Part shown: positions 13,626-28,600 of the stretch, piece after piece | Layout: each line of letters starts with the position of its first letter | Numbering within the stretch: the stretch's first letter is position 1 | NCBI GenBank assembly: GCA_036023115.1 | Contig: JAYKKT010000074.1 | Span: 13,873,501 to 13,937,500, forward strand | Length of the DNA: 64,000 nucleotides | DNA from: Brasenia schreberi | Taxonomy: Eukaryota > Streptophyta > Magnoliopsida > Nymphaeales > Cabombaceae | Direction: 5' to 3' | Notes under the pieces: model-generated | The model's database searches: none | Told to the model about the DNA's origin: nothing | What the model saw: only the letters and a program-made list of their open reading frames with translations | Made by a program: the position numbers and the translations under genes

Positions 13626-16600
13626 CTAAGCCTTTTCCCATACTAGACGGGGTCGGCTACATGGATTCTTTGTTTCCACAGATCCCTATCATGTGCCATG
13701 TTAGCAGTTAACTCACAATAAGCTAGATCATTCTTTATTGTTTCTTTCCAACACTTTTGTGGTCGTCCTCTACCTCTTTTAATACTTTCTAAATTTAGTT
13801 TTTCATACCTTCTTACGGGTTCTTCTTTTGATCTTCTTTCTATATGTCCAAATCATCTTAAACGATATTCTCTTATTTTATCCTCTGTTGGTGTCACTCC
13901 TAATTTGTTTCTAATAACCTCATTATGTATAGGTCTTTTCTTGTATGACCACTCTGTTGGAAACTGAATTTCGGTTATGCATTGTATGCTTGTTTGGGTA
14001 TTGGATCTCAATGGATCAGGATCTTATTCATTGAGCATTAGATAGGATCAGTATTTAAGTAAAGGTAGCTAGGTCATTTAAGTTAGATCAGGTTATATAA
14101 TGCTGAAAGTTGTAATTAGGGTAAATCGTGTGAATAAGAAAAGAAGAGGGAGGCGGTAGCCATGAGAGCGCCGACCTCCACCTCAGTTGTCCACTTCTTT
14201 TTCATGTGATTTGATCATTATTCACAATTGTTCACACACGAATCAACCTAGTATCAGAGCCTATTGGTGAAGTTTTTGGACGTGGTAGAGCAAAAATCAG
14301 GTTATAGACCAATATACACTCGTGGCTGTAGAGAAAGAAGAAAAGAAAAGAAGAAGAAGAGGTATTTAATCAAGTTGTTGGTAACTATCGTTTCTTTTAA
14401 TATAGAAGTGGACTGACACTTCCGTGGCATTGTATCCAAGAGGCAATCACGTGGCAATCAAGAGGCAATCACGTGGCCTTCCAAGTGGAAGGCAGACCAA
14501 AGATCGTTAGCAGTAAAACAGATTAGATTCTTGTGCAGATTGGATTCTTGTGCAGTCTTTTTTTTTTTGGTGCTTCATCAAACTATTTTTTGCTTCATTA
14601 AAGTTAGATTCTCCTTGAATGCTGATTGTTGTATTATCTAAGACAGTTGAGCATCAAATAGTGTAGTCTTACTTCAACCTGACAATTTTTGGTTAGTGTG
14701 AACCTTTGTCTGATAATAGAGGAATTTCGGCTGGTTGAAATTGTGATTCATCACTAGTTAGAAGTGTTGTTACATCCCATAAGTATATTTGATAGAATTC
14801 AGACTTTTTACAAATAATGGAAAGATCAAAGATGGGAGATGAAAATGAACATCTTTCTCCAGACAAGGGAGAGGTTTTCAAATCACTAATCTGAAGTTAG
14901 ATGGAAAGAACTACCTTCAGTGGGCCCGATCGATAGAATTGGCCATAATGACAAGGGAGCGATGGGATTACTTGACAGGTGACATACCTCAATCCTCAGT
15001 TACTGATCCTCTTTATTCACGATGATGTAAAAAGAATGCACTAGTTAGTGCATGGCTTATTCAATCAATGACACCATCAATTGGCAGCACATTTATGTTC
15101 TTAGAAACTGCGAAGGATATTTGATTCGCAATTCAGGATGCCTATGCACAGAGGAAGAATATTGCCAAGAAATATGATCTCATCGAAAAGATTAGAAAGT
15201 ACAGGCAGGGAAGAAGATCGGTAAGTGAATATTATGTAGAACTCAAAGGTTTAGGGGAGGAACTACAATTTTATTCAAAGACGAAATGTCAAAGTTGCAT
15301 ACAAAAGCGTAATGAAGAGTTTGAAGAACGTAAAGTATTTGACCTTCTATGAGGTATCTCTTCAGAGTACGAGACAGTAAAGAATAATATTCTTAGCAAA
15401 GAAGAGTTTCCCTCCTTAAGTACAGTTTATTCTCTTTTACTTCAGGAAGAAGACAAAAAACAGTTAGAAGGAGAAACCAAGATCATTCCCGAGAATGCAG
15501 CCTTTCTGGGAAGAAATACTTCTACTCCTCCATTTACTCGTGAGAGAGGAGATTACGGACGCGGCATGAGTAGATCCTCGCTTACTCCTGAAGAGAAGAA
15601 TAAATTAACTTGCTCTCATTGTGGAAAGTCGAGACATACTAAAGATACATTCTGGAAATTAGTAGGCAGACCTACTCATTTTCAGAATAGATCAAACAAG
15701 GCCTACTTCAGTAGTGATCAGAGTGATAACCAAAATATTGACAACAGTGCTACGTCTTTGACAAATATGAAAAAGGAGATTGAGTTACTCAAATCTCGTT
15801 TGGTTGATGCACACACTCCATCCACATCGTCTTATATTGATTCTCAAGCGACAATGGCATATCCATTCTCATTTATGGCTGAGGGTAATATTAGTTTTTC
15901 TCATTCTCGGATATGGGTCATTGATTCTGGTAACAAATCACATGATCAGTAGAAGAGATTTTTTTTATAAGTATGAGTTGACTCATGAACAAATTAATAT
16001 TAAACTAGCAGATGACTCACACACTCCTATAGTGGGAAAATGAAATATTATCACACCTTTTGGTGTACTACAGAATGTTCTTCATGTTCATCATATTTCA
16101 GTTAACTTGTTATGAGTTTTTGTCATGACTTAATATCTAAAATGTCGTATAATTTTTGAATCTAGTGGATGTTTATTTCAGGAACTGAGGACAGGGAGGA
16201 TCTTTAGTCGAGGTAGTGTGAGAAGAGGACTCTGTTGAAATTAATCAGCAACATAAACTTCTTTATTAATGAAAGCCGAATACAAGAAAAAGACACTGAG
16301 GTGCTGGTCGGCCAATCCTTGTCGCCACCCTCTAATTCTCATCCAAACCTAATGGCAGCCCTGATGACTACTTATATAGCTGATCTAACTTGAAAGACTA
16401 TAATACCCCTAGTAAGTGACTATTGGATTACGGTTCCTAGGACCCATATTACAAAATACCATAATATACATGACTCAGACTTACCTATGACTATGTATAG
16501 GTTTATAACTAAATAGTAACACTAATTAATAAGATTTAACTTGATCTTCAACACGCTCCCTCAAGTTGAATCTTCAAGGTTTGTAATTCTCAGCTGATGG

Positions 16601-19600
16601 AGAGCTTTCTGAAATCCTCTGACTGAAGTAGGTTTTGTGAAAATATCCGTCAATTGGTCTTCTGAGCATTCATGAATCACATTGAAGATGCCTTGTAATC
16701 TTTTCTCTAATGAAGTGACAATCTATCTCAATATGCTTCGTTCGCTCATGAAAAACAGGATTTAAGCCAATTTGGAGAGCTGCTCTACTATCAGTGTAAA
16801 AGGTAACCGGAGCATCCACTTTGAAGCCAAGTTATGTTAAGAGGAATAAAACCCATATCCCTTCACACATGCCCGAAGCAATTGCACGATATTATGCTTC
16901 TGCACTCGATCTGGACACAACTGATTGTTTCTTGCTTTTCCAAGATACAATGTTTCCTCCCAAACATACCACATACCCAATGGTTGATTTTCTGTATGTC
17001 TTCAAACCTTCCCAATCAGCATCTGAATATATGTTTAGATCCAAGAATGAATTTACCGTGTACAATAAACCATGAGTTAGTGTAGACTTCAAGTATGTGA
17101 TGATATGAAAGATTGTACTCATATGATGTTTGGAAGGATTATGCATCCATCTGCTCACATAGCCAACAACAAAACTGATATCAGGACGTGTAATAGTGAC
17201 GTATATTAGCTTCCCCACTAATTTCTGGTACCTTCCGATATCCCCATATGGTTTTGCATTATTATTATTATCATCCTCCTTGGGAGACTCTATAGGAATT
17301 TAGCATACACGACAGTCTTCCATTTTTGTTTCCTTCAATAGATCAAGCACATACTTCCTTCTGAGAGATGAAAATGCCTTGTTTTGAGTAAGCCACTTCA
17401 ATCCCCAAGAAATACTTCAATTTTTCCAAGGTCCTTTCATCTCAAATTCTGCAAATAATTATTCTTGGAGCAGCTTGCCTCTCAACTAGGTCATCTCCCG
17501 TAATAATTATATTATCAACATAAACAAGAAGTATAATGTCACTTTCCTTCTCAGAATGTTTGAAGAAAAGTGTATGATTCTCCTTGGTGGCATTGCTTGT
17601 AACCTCAAAGAATACCATAGCTTTGTGTGAATCTTCCAAAACCATCCCTGTGAGACTATTTTAGCCCATATAAAGCCTTCCTCAATCTCATAAGCAGAAC
17701 TTTGTTGGTTCCACTTGGTGGGACCAAACCCCGGGGGAATCTCACATGTATACCTCCTCCCTCTAAGTCTCCATGCAAGAAAGCATTTTTGGACATCAAA
17801 CTCGGTGTAGTTCCCACCCAGCAGTGGGCAGCAAGAAGCAGTAAAATATTTAACAAGTGTTCATCTTTGCCACCGGAGCTGAATGCCTCCTCATAATCAA
17901 TGTCATAGTGTCCGAAAGTGTATCCTTTGCACACCAATCTTGCTTTATACCTCGCTTCTAGAGTACCATCCGACCGGTACTTTACAAGGTAGATCCATCT
18001 ACTCCCCCACCGGTCTCTTTCCTTTGGTTTCTCAACAATTTCCCATGTTCCGCTTTCTTTCCGCAGCTCGTATTCCTCCTCATTGCATGGCTTGAATCCA
18101 CCTCTATCCTTCAATGATTCTTGTAGTGATTCTTGGTACCTGCTCTCAGGGATTCTGATAGAAAGTCAATGGCTGCAATAAAAGCTTTGGTGCCGCAAAG
18201 AAAGGTTTGCTCAGGAGGAAACAAATTTGGGAAATAGGTACTATACAAGATCTTTTTCCTTTCTCTCAATGCAATAGGTGTGCTCTTATCATCATTAGGA
18301 TCACAATTATCCAAAGGAATAGGTCTCGTAATGAATAGCTTCAAAATGAATAAGACTAAGTGTTTTCGCATTTCACTGTGGCTCCGGATACTGGGGTTGC
18401 AATACTGACTGGATCACTGTCGTGTTGTTTTTTTCCTTTATACACAAATTTTACAGCTGAAGGCTTCTAGTCTCGTGAGCTAATTCTGTCAGTATCGAAG
18501 GCATATCCGACAATATTGGAGCAAGGGAATATCTCAAGTTTGGAGCAACCAATGTCGTCGAAAGATCTCACTTTCCGAACCGCATGTATTATTCTCCCCC
18601 AAGCCGAGAGGAACTCGAAGAAAGATTGGATTTTCTTGGAAGGTGATATCCATGGAGCACATACACTCGACAAGAGGCGTAAGGATAACATTTGTATCCC
18701 TTCTTGTCGTGAGCATAACTAATGAACATGCATTTAATAGCACGAATGGTCAAGTTTGCCCCCGATGCTAACGATGGACAAGGAACAAAAGCAAGATAGC
18801 CAAAAACACGAGATATAAGACTTCTGTATAATAGGGAACAAGATGGAAAAAAATGTTTTCATGACATGAACATGTGACTCAAACTACCAAGAATTCTGTG
18901 AGGGTAACCGATTTATTAAATACGCAGCTAGTACCAAAATGCCTTTCCCCCTACTATGAATTCTGGAAATGTATATTTGGAACAATAAGGCTCTAAAGTA
19001 ATTTCAAGCAAGTTTCTGATTTTTCTTTTCAACAACCCCGCTTTGTCGGGGGGTATCAACACAAGTGCGCTTCATGAATAATGCCATGTTGTTTAAGAAA
19101 GGTGGAGAAATTTTCATTCACATATTCTCTACCATTATTAGACCTTTAGACGTTTACATTGTTTTATCAAATTGAATTTTGATCATATGATAAACCGGAT
19201 GAATAAATGGTACACGTCCTGATTTATCTTTCATTAGAAAAAATCCAAGTAACCCGAGTGCAATCATCAATAAATGATACAAAATACTTATATCCCTGCA
19301 TAGAAGTTATCGAACTAGGGCCCCAAATATCAGAATGCACAATATCAAAAGGAATGAAAGATCTTTCTTCATTTAAAAGAAATAAAATACGATGGTGTTT
19401 TGCCTTCTAGCAAGTTTCACAATTCAAGTTCAAATCATTACAATCACTAAATTCAGGTAATAACATCTTTATTTTGGAAAATGGTAAATAGCCTAGCCGC
19501 TGGTGCCAACAAGGTATATGCTCTTTCTGTCTCTCAGTAATAATTGTTGATTATAGTGCAACACCTTTATTGTCCTCACAAAAGTAGAGGCCTCTCCTCA

Positions 19601-22600
19601 TATTACCTTGACCAAATATCTTTCCCGTCTTCACTTCTTAAAAGACACATCCAGTGAAATCAAAGATTATACGACATTTTAAATCCTGAGTCATAGCAAA
19701 GACAGATAATAGGTTTACTGATATGTTTGGAACATGTAAAACGTTTTTCAATGTGCGATAAAGATGTGATAATACTTCATTTTCCCACTATTGGCGTAAG
19801 AGATCCATCTGCCAGTCTAATATTGATTTGTGCCTGTGTTAATTCATAGTTATCAAAGAAATCTCTTCTGCTGACCATGTGATCTGTAGCACCTGAATCA
19901 ATAACCCATATTCTTGAATAAGAAAAATTTATATTACCCTGAGTTAGGAATGAGAAAGGATAGGCAATAGATGCTTGTGATTCGTTGTGAGAGGATGAAG
20001 AAGGTTGTTGCGGATCAGTCAAACGTGCCTTCAACAATTCAATTTCCTTTCTCATATTAGCTAAAGAAGGTACACTTTCTTCAGTCTTATGCTTTTCATT
20101 CTGATCATTACTAAAGTATGCTCTGTTGATTTTATTTAGAAAATAGGTAGGTTTTCCAACTAACTCCCAGCAAGTTTCTTTGGTGTGTCATGGCTTCCCA
20201 TAGTGAGAGTAGCTGATCTTATCTTTCTCTTCAGGTGTCTGTCCAGATCTACCTCCTCTTCCTCTAGCGAAAGGAGGAACATAAGTATTTTTCTCTACAA
20301 ATGCTGAGGTCTCAGAATTAATTTTGGTTTTTTTTTCAAGAAACTTCCTATCTTCTTCTCTAAGGAGGAGTGAGTATACTGTACTCAAAGATAGAAGTTC
20401 TTCCGTACTGAGGATGTTATTCTTTACAAATTCATATTCTGATGATATACCCCATAGAAGATCAAACACTTTATGCTCTTCAAACTCCTCATTCCATTCT
20501 AGTGTGCAAGTCTGACATTTAGTCTTAGAGTACAAATGTAGTTCTTCCCACAGACCTCTGAGCTCTGTATAATACTCACTAACTGACCTTCCTCCTTATC
20601 TGCATTTCCGAATCTTCTCTATAAGATCATATTTTTTCGCAATATTTTTTCTTTGGACATAAGCTTCCTGAACTGCCAGCCAGATATCCCTAGCAGTGTC
20701 CAAAAACATAAAAGTATTGCTGATGGAGGGAGTCATGGATTGTATTAGCCAAGCACTTACTAAGGCATTTTCTCTGCACCATCGAGAATAGAAAGGATCT
20801 GAAATTAGGGGTCGAGGAAGATCACCTGTCAAATAATCCCATCGCCCCCTTGCCACAATAGCCAGCTCAATAGATCTAGCCCATTGTAAATAATTCTTGC
20901 CATCAAGTTTCAAAATTGTGATTTGAAAACCTTCACTTTTGTCTTACGAGAGTTCATTACTTTCTACTATCTTTGCTCTTTTCATATTCGGATTGATATC
21001 TCACTAAAGGAATACCTTTAAATCTGCCCCAATCGGTTCACTACTGAAAAATCAAATTTTTTAAATGAAACAACTGTCTCACTTCCTCTTGAATATTTCA
21101 TCGAACAGTTGTAGTGTATCACTTGTAGATTATGAAAGCAGATGTTCACGGTGAGAGGTAATGAATCTAACAACGATTTTGTAATGAAATCACTCAAATA
21201 CCAATTTGAAAAAACAAAAAAGAGAAGAATTTGCTGTCCTGCGGGTTCTTCACTATGCCCACGACTTCTTTTTGTTGATTTTCTTCGATGCTTGATGCTA
21301 AACGGCCACAAGAGGCTCTAATACCATGTTGAAATTAATCAGCAACATAAACTTCTTTATTGATGAAAGCCGAATACAAGAAGAAGACACTGAGGTGCTG
21401 GTCGGCCAATCCTTGCCGCCACCCTCTAATTCTCATCCAAACCTAATGGCAGCCCTGATGACTACTTATATGGCTGATCTAACTTGAAAAACTATAATAC
21501 CCCTAGTAATTACAAAATACCATAACATACATGACTCAGACTGACCTATGACTCTATGTATAGGTTTATAACTAAATAGTAACACTAATTAATCAAGATT
21601 TAACTTGATCTTCAACTGACTCTACTTTTGTGAGGAAAATAACGGAGCGGCCATGCAATCATCAGTCTTCACCGAGAAACAGAAAGAGGATATATCTTAT
21701 TAGCACCAGAGACGAGGACATTTACCTTTATCTAAAATTAGGATGTTATTACCTGATTTTAGTCATTGTAATGATTTGAATTTGAATTGTGAAACTTGTC
21801 AAAAAGCAAAACATCACCGTGTTTCTTTTCCCTTGAGTGAAGAAAGATCCTCAACTCCTTTTGAGACTATTCATTCTGATATTTAGGGACCTTACTCTAC
21901 GATTTCATTGCATGGATACAAGTATTTTATATCATTTATTGATGATTACACCAGATTTACTATGATATATCTTATAAAGACTAAGGATGAAGTAAAAAAT
22001 ATTCTTCCCATATACTGTCAGTTTGTGCAAACTCAATTTCAACATACTATTAAAATTTTTCGTAGTGATAATGGTGGTGAGTTTATGTCACAATCCCTTC
22101 ACTCAAATTTCCTTGATCATGGGATATTACACCCGACTTCGTGTGCCTATTCTCCTCAGCAAAATGAGGTCTCCGAAAGGAAAAATCGACACATTCTAGA
22201 GGTAGCTAGAACTTTGTTAATTAGGTGTAATGCCCCTAAATATTATTGGGGAGAAGCAGTTTTGACAACAGTTTTTCTTATAAATCATATGCCTAGCAGA
22301 GTCCTGAATGGTGATACTCCGTTTCATTTATTATTTCCTTCTCAGAAACAATTTTATCTACTCCCCAGAGTATTTGGATGTACTTGCTTCATTCATATTC
22401 ATCAAGGTTTAAGAGATAAACTAGATGCAAGATCAATCAAATGCATTTTCTTAGGATAAGGGGTATAAGTGTTATGATCCTCTAAGAAGGAAAGCTTATG
22501 TTACAATGAATGTTACCTTTCATGAAGATACACTATTCTATAACATGCAAGAAGTTCTCCTATCAGATATTCAGTCTCCTAAGGTGATACCCCTTCCTCC

Positions 22601-25600
22601 AGTTGAAATTCAATCAGTGGATGGTAGGAAAGAGGAGGAAATATTACTCCCTCCTAAGAAGAAATTGCAGGTATATACCAGACGTGGAAGAGAGATTTTT
22701 TCCCACATCAATCCACTAGCCAGAATCAAAATCTTCTTCATGAATCATAATCATCTCCGTCTCAGGAAGTCAGACAGTGAATTGAGTGATTTAACTATTG
22801 CACTTCGAAAGGGAAAACGTCAAGTTGCAAAATATTCAATGGAAAAGATGGTGTCTTACACTAATTATCCCAGAAAATATCAGTTGTTTGTGATGAATGC
22901 ATATAATACCTATATTCCAAGAACATTTGAAGAGGCACAACAACATCCAGTATGGAAGGCGGCAATGGAAGAAGAGATTGCAGCACTTGAACAAAATAAA
23001 ACATGGGAACTAGTGGACCTACCTTCAGAGAGGAAGACAGTAGGATGTAAATGAGTTTTCTAAGTAAAGTATAAGGTTGATGGCAACATAGAAAGATACA
23101 AAGCAAGGCTAGTAGCTAAAGGTTACAATCAATCATATGGCATCGATTACATAGAAACATTTGCTCCAGTAGCGAAGATGAATACTATCAGAATTATTTT
23201 TTAAGTGTGGCAGTTAATAAAAGATGAAAATTATGTTAGCTAGATGTAAAGAATGCATTTCTTTAGGGAGATCTTTTAGAAGATATTTACATAGATGTAC
23301 CACCCGGATACATTAATGACCAACAACAGAATAAGGTATGTAAACTAAAGAAATCAATTTATGGTTTAAAACAATCCCCATGGGCTTGGTTTGAAAAATT
23401 TAGTAATGGTATTACTAACTTGGGTTTCAAACAGTGTGTCAGTGATCATACACTATTTATCAAGCAAGGTTAGAAAACTATTATGTTATTGGTTTATGTT
23501 GATGATATAATCATTACTGGTGATGATACAGAAGGCATAGTTGATCTAAAGAGAAGACTAAGCACCTTATTTGACTTGAAAGATTTAGGAAAATTACATT
23601 ATTTTTTGAGAATAGAGGTGATTCATAAAAATAATTGTTTATTTTTAAGTCAAAGAAAATATATTCTGTATTTCCTAAAGGAAACAAAAATGAAGAATTG
23701 TAGAGTGTGTTCTACTCTCATGGAAGTCGAGAAGGAGATCTCTCATGATTTGACAGAACCATATGAAGATGTTGGGAGATACCAGAAATTAGTGGGAAAA
23801 TTGATTTATGTTACTATTACAAGACCTGATATCAGTTTTGCAGTTGGATATGTCAGTAGATGGATGTATTCCCCTTCAAAACATCATATGAGTACAATGT
23901 TTCATATTATCAGATACTTGAAATCAACAATGACATACGACTTACTATATGCACCACATGGTACACTTGATATAAAAATTTATTCAGATGCTAATTGGGT
24001 AGGTTCAAAAATTGACAGAAAGTCAACTTCTGGGTATGTGGTGTGTCTGGGAGGTAATATCGTATCCTAGAAAAGTAAAAAGCAAACAGTTGTTGCCAGA
24101 TCAGTGCTAAAGCTGAGTATCGGGCTATTGCATTAGGAATGTGCGAAGGTTTATGGATTATATCACTCCTAAAAGAGATCGGTTTTGGAGAAGACACTCC
24201 AATTGACTTCTTTACTGACAGTAAAGTTGCACTTCAAATTGCCATGAACACAGTTTTTCATGAAAGAACTAAGCATATTTAAGTAGACTACCACTTTATC
24301 AGAGAAAAAATTTCTCAAGGATTATTCACCCTGACTCATGTGTGTTCTGGGAACCAATTAGCAGACATTCTCACAAAAGCAGTTCCAGTTAATGGATTTA
24401 AGATAGCACTTATCAAGTTGGGCATTTCAAGCCTTCAAGACCCAACTTGAGGGGGCGTGTTGGAAACTGAATTTCGGTTATACATTGTGTGCTTGTTTGG
24501 GTATTGGATCTCAATGGATCAGGATCTGATCCATTGAGCATTAGATAAGATCAATCTTTAAGGGTAGTTAGGTCATTTAAGTTAGAATAGGTTATAAGTT
24601 ATCAATAGCGCGCTATAGCGGTTTAGCTGCCATGGTGGAGTTAGCACCGCTTATAGCGTAGCGGCCCGCTATAGCGCTGTAAGCGGTCGAAACCACTTTG
24701 GATCGGGTCGATCCAGATCGACCCGACCCAACGTATATAAAGGGTTTCACGGAACCCTAATCCAGCCCGCGTCTCTCGCTCTCCCTCTCTCTTGTCATCC
24801 GTGGCGCTCCCGCCTCTCGCCGCCACCATCTCCAGGTATGCGCTCCAGCTTGCTTAAAGCATCATCATGCCAGTGAGATACTCTCTTGAACCGCTGCCCA
24901 AACTCCCACCATTTAGTGGCCTTCTGCCTCTCTTTCACACACACGAGCAGCACAATCACGCACCTGTTGGTGATTACCAGTATTACAAACATATTAATAC
25001 CTTAATATGTGCTTCACGAAGTGCGCATAAAGAAGGCCAACCATTCAACTTGGTTCGAGTACAAACATTGGAAGGAACCAACTCAAAGTTGAGCAGCTGA
25101 AGATCCTTTTTCACGAACTCGGCAAGAAAAGAGGAATCGTCACAAATGTAAACTAAGACACCAAATTACATTAGATTCTGCAGTCGAGAAGAATTTGAGA
25201 AGAGAAAAATCTACAACTATTTGACCGTTTCCTTTTCTTCTCTTCCCTATCTATTCTGTGGGAGCTACTTCTCGATTTCAAGTTCATTATTTAGGTCAAT
25301 ATCATTAGGGATTCCATCCACAGCAACTTCATGCCTATAATCTTGAAATTTGTTAGTTGTTAACTTGTATTGTAACTTATTTCATTGTTCATACAGGGCA
25401 TATAGCTCCACTCACATAGTGGTCCGTATGGAAATCTCCCTTGAAATCAAATGCAATTTATCTCAACTTAAAAGACCTTGAGTACAGCTAAGTTCTATGG
25501 GGTATGCACATGTGTATGTGCCTCCGTACAATGCTCTTGCTATGCCTATATGATGCATCCACTCTCCAACCATTCATTTAAAGACATTAAGTGCTGAATA

Positions 25601-28600
25601 CTGTTTTCCAAATTGCTGGCAATTCTTTCAAATGTGTATCTTTAACATGAAGAGTACTACCGATACATTCCGTTGCACCTACCCATTCAAGACGATGCAT
25701 TATCATATTGTCCACAACAAAATCATGTGCACCTAGAGAAGATTACGTAGGATGAAAAGCTGCAACCAATCAATAATTTATGTCTGCTTCCTTATCATCG
25801 TGTTTCTTTTGATGATTATTCTGGTCTAACCTTGTTCATTAGTAATTGCTTCATGATCCATGCAACGATTCGTCTTCTTCCGTTCTTCTGTTTTTATTGT
25901 TCATTGGTATGTGATGGTTATCTGTTAACATCACATACCAATGAATGTTAATTATTTAATGTTCTATTTCTTATATAAGGTTGGAAAACTGAAGCTGAGT
26001 CGTTATTCTTTTTTTGTTGTAGTGAGTATGGAATCATCAATAAGTGCAACTGCTTGTTCTCAAAGTGCCAGTGGCAATGGTAGTTGTGGCACAGAGACTA
26101 GTAAAACAACTGGTATTAGGTTTTCAAATGCAGCATACAACTATAGACCCCCAGGTTCGAAGGATCCAGGATGGAATTGGGGTTTGACAAAATTTAAGAC
26201 GGATAATATGTCAGTATTTTATACATTATGTGGTCATATTTCTACCAGTGGAATAACGAGGTACAAGGACCATTTAATGGGAAGAAGCAGAAATGTGGCA
26301 GCTTGCAAGAATGCAACTGAAGAAATAAAGAAAATAATTTATGATTACGTGCACGGTACATCTAAGAAGAAGGCTGAAAAGATTTCATTTCCATATCAAG
26401 GAGAACTTTCTAGTATGGAAGGTAACATAGTGACAAGCACCCAATGTTCATCATCTTCATCGTTATTTGGCTCACGACCACCGCTTTCGAAGGGACCCAT
26501 GAATTCATTTGTGCGTTCATCGCCAGACTCACTACGATAAGCTACATTGGAAAATCGATATAAGAAAGAAGAAAGAGAACGAGTATGCATATCCATTAGC
26601 AGGTGGATGTATCAAAATGGAATTCCTTTTAATGCTGTGAGATCCCCTAGCTTTCAAGCGATGGTAAATGATATAGGGCAATTTGGACTTGGAATGAAGG
26701 CTCCATCATATCATGAAGTAAGGGAAACATTCTTAGAGAAGGAAGTGGGAAGAGTAAGCCTGTAAGAGAGTTTACAAATGGATTTAGAAAGCATTGGGTT
26801 ACTTATGGATGTTTTATTATGTCACATGGATGGACAGATAGAAAACAGAGAACATTAATAAATTTTTTAGTGCATTGTCCTCAAGGTACAGTTTTTCTTA
26901 AGTCCATTGATGCATCCCATGAAGTAAAGGATGCAAATAAATTGTATACATTGTTAAAAGAAGTAATCTTAGAGGTTGGAGAGAAGAATATTGTGTAGGT
27001 GGTTACAGATAATGCAACAAATTATGTTGCAGCTGGTAGAATGTTGATGGCTTCAGGAGGGCAAAGAAGCTAGTGACATTTATGTATGCTCATGGTCAGA
27101 TATTGCATATGATGAGACATTTTACAGAAGGAAAAGACATACATAGATCGGTTGTGACCCGTTTTGCTACTAGATTCTTCTTAACTCTGGACAGCTTGTG
27201 GCAGTCAAAAGAAGCTCTAAGATCGATGGTTATTTCTGAACAATGGAAAAAATGCCTTTTATCAGATAGTATTGAAGGAAAGCAATCTAAGACAATAATT
27301 TTGCAACTTAGATTTTGGAAGGGCATTAGTTTTTCACTTAGAGCAATGGGTCCTTTGGTAGATGTTTTACGTATGGTCGATAGTGATGAGAAACCAGCCA
27401 TGGGCTACATCTATGAGAAGATGGATAGCAAAGGAAAAAATAAAGGTGCGTAAATATTTCAATTTTATGTGTTATTTATTAATCTTTACTTACTTATTAA
27501 TCTTATAAATTAATAACATTTAACTTCTTGTTTTATAGGTTAATATGAAAAACAAAGAAGAGTAATATGCTTTTATTTGGGAGATCATAGACAAAAGATG
27601 GGACAGGCAAATGCATAAGCCATTACATGCTGCTGCATTGTATCTGAATCCAGGGTTGTATTATGATTATAATGGGATAGAATCTAATGTTGAGATTAAA
27701 GGTGGTTTGTTTCAAGTTATAGCTATACTTGTACGAAGTAAGGAAGAACAACAACAAACCAGTCATCAACTTATAAGTTATCGAAGTGCAGCAAGTGGTT
27801 TTGGATTAGAATTAGCTATAAGTTCGAGGAAAACATGTGCACCAGGTAATTAATTCAATAAACTTTGCTTTCTTTTAATAATTTCATTATTAAGATATGA
27901 TTTAAGGTTTTTGAATATGATTAACTTATTGTTTCTACATGATTTTTAACTTTTTGTAATAGCTGAATGGTGGATGACCTTTGGTTATGGATGCCCTGAA
28001 TTGCAAAGTTTTGCTGTATGGGTTTTGAGCCTTACTTGTAGTGCTATCCCATGTGAGCACAATTGGAGTACTTTTGAAATGGTAAGAAATTAAGAATTAT
28101 GCTTTTTATTTACACTATAAATAAATAAAAGTTCTTTTATTGAGTTAACAACTTACCTAAATTCTTTCTCTTATCTTAGATTCATATGAAGAAAAGGAAT
28201 AGATTATTGCATCAAAAGCTTAACGATTTAGCTTTTGTGCAATATAACGAAAAGCTCATAAGAAGGTACGAAGAAAGGAAATCTAATGGAGCAAATTTTG
28301 ACCCCATCATGTTGGCATCGGTTGAAGATAACGATGAATATCCTACTGATGATGAGTTCGTTAGTGACGATGATTCCCTTACTTGGCGAAATATCGATAT
28401 GGCATCTGAAGCATCAAGAGCGGGTGCTACTGCTGTTTATACAAGGTCGAGGACACGAAAGCGACAAAAAAGGCAAAGCAAAGGAAAGGATAAGATGCCT
28501 ATGGAAGATGAAAAAGAATTTAATTTTGAAGAAACACATGAAGAGGAAGAGGAAATAGAAGAATACGGATCTTTTTCTGAAAATGAATGACCATGACCTA

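Larger units (their letters stand above)
16233..21617 (-). mobile_element. Ty1/copia retrotransposon C inside copia B
   Basis: LTRs at 16233-16553 and 21327-21617 with matching 5-bp GACTC at 16228-16232 and 21618-21622. PBS TGGTATTAGAGCC reads on the minus strand at 21326-21314. A polypurine-like tract adjoins the left LTR. The 21327 copy lacks about 30 bp found in the 16233 copy. It sits in the protease/integrase part of B, in the opposite orientation. Confidence 0.9.

Noticed and set aside
25100..25940. Separate gene in the hAT1 left half
   Set aside because: No coding content. It fits the long first intron between the transposase leader exon (donor 24837) and the acceptor at 26022.
28186..28590. 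Independent acidic nuclear protein gene
   Set aside because: It is the last exon of the hAT1 transposase. It follows the dimerisation exon through a GT-AG intron, and its start matches the hAT2 copy at the window end.
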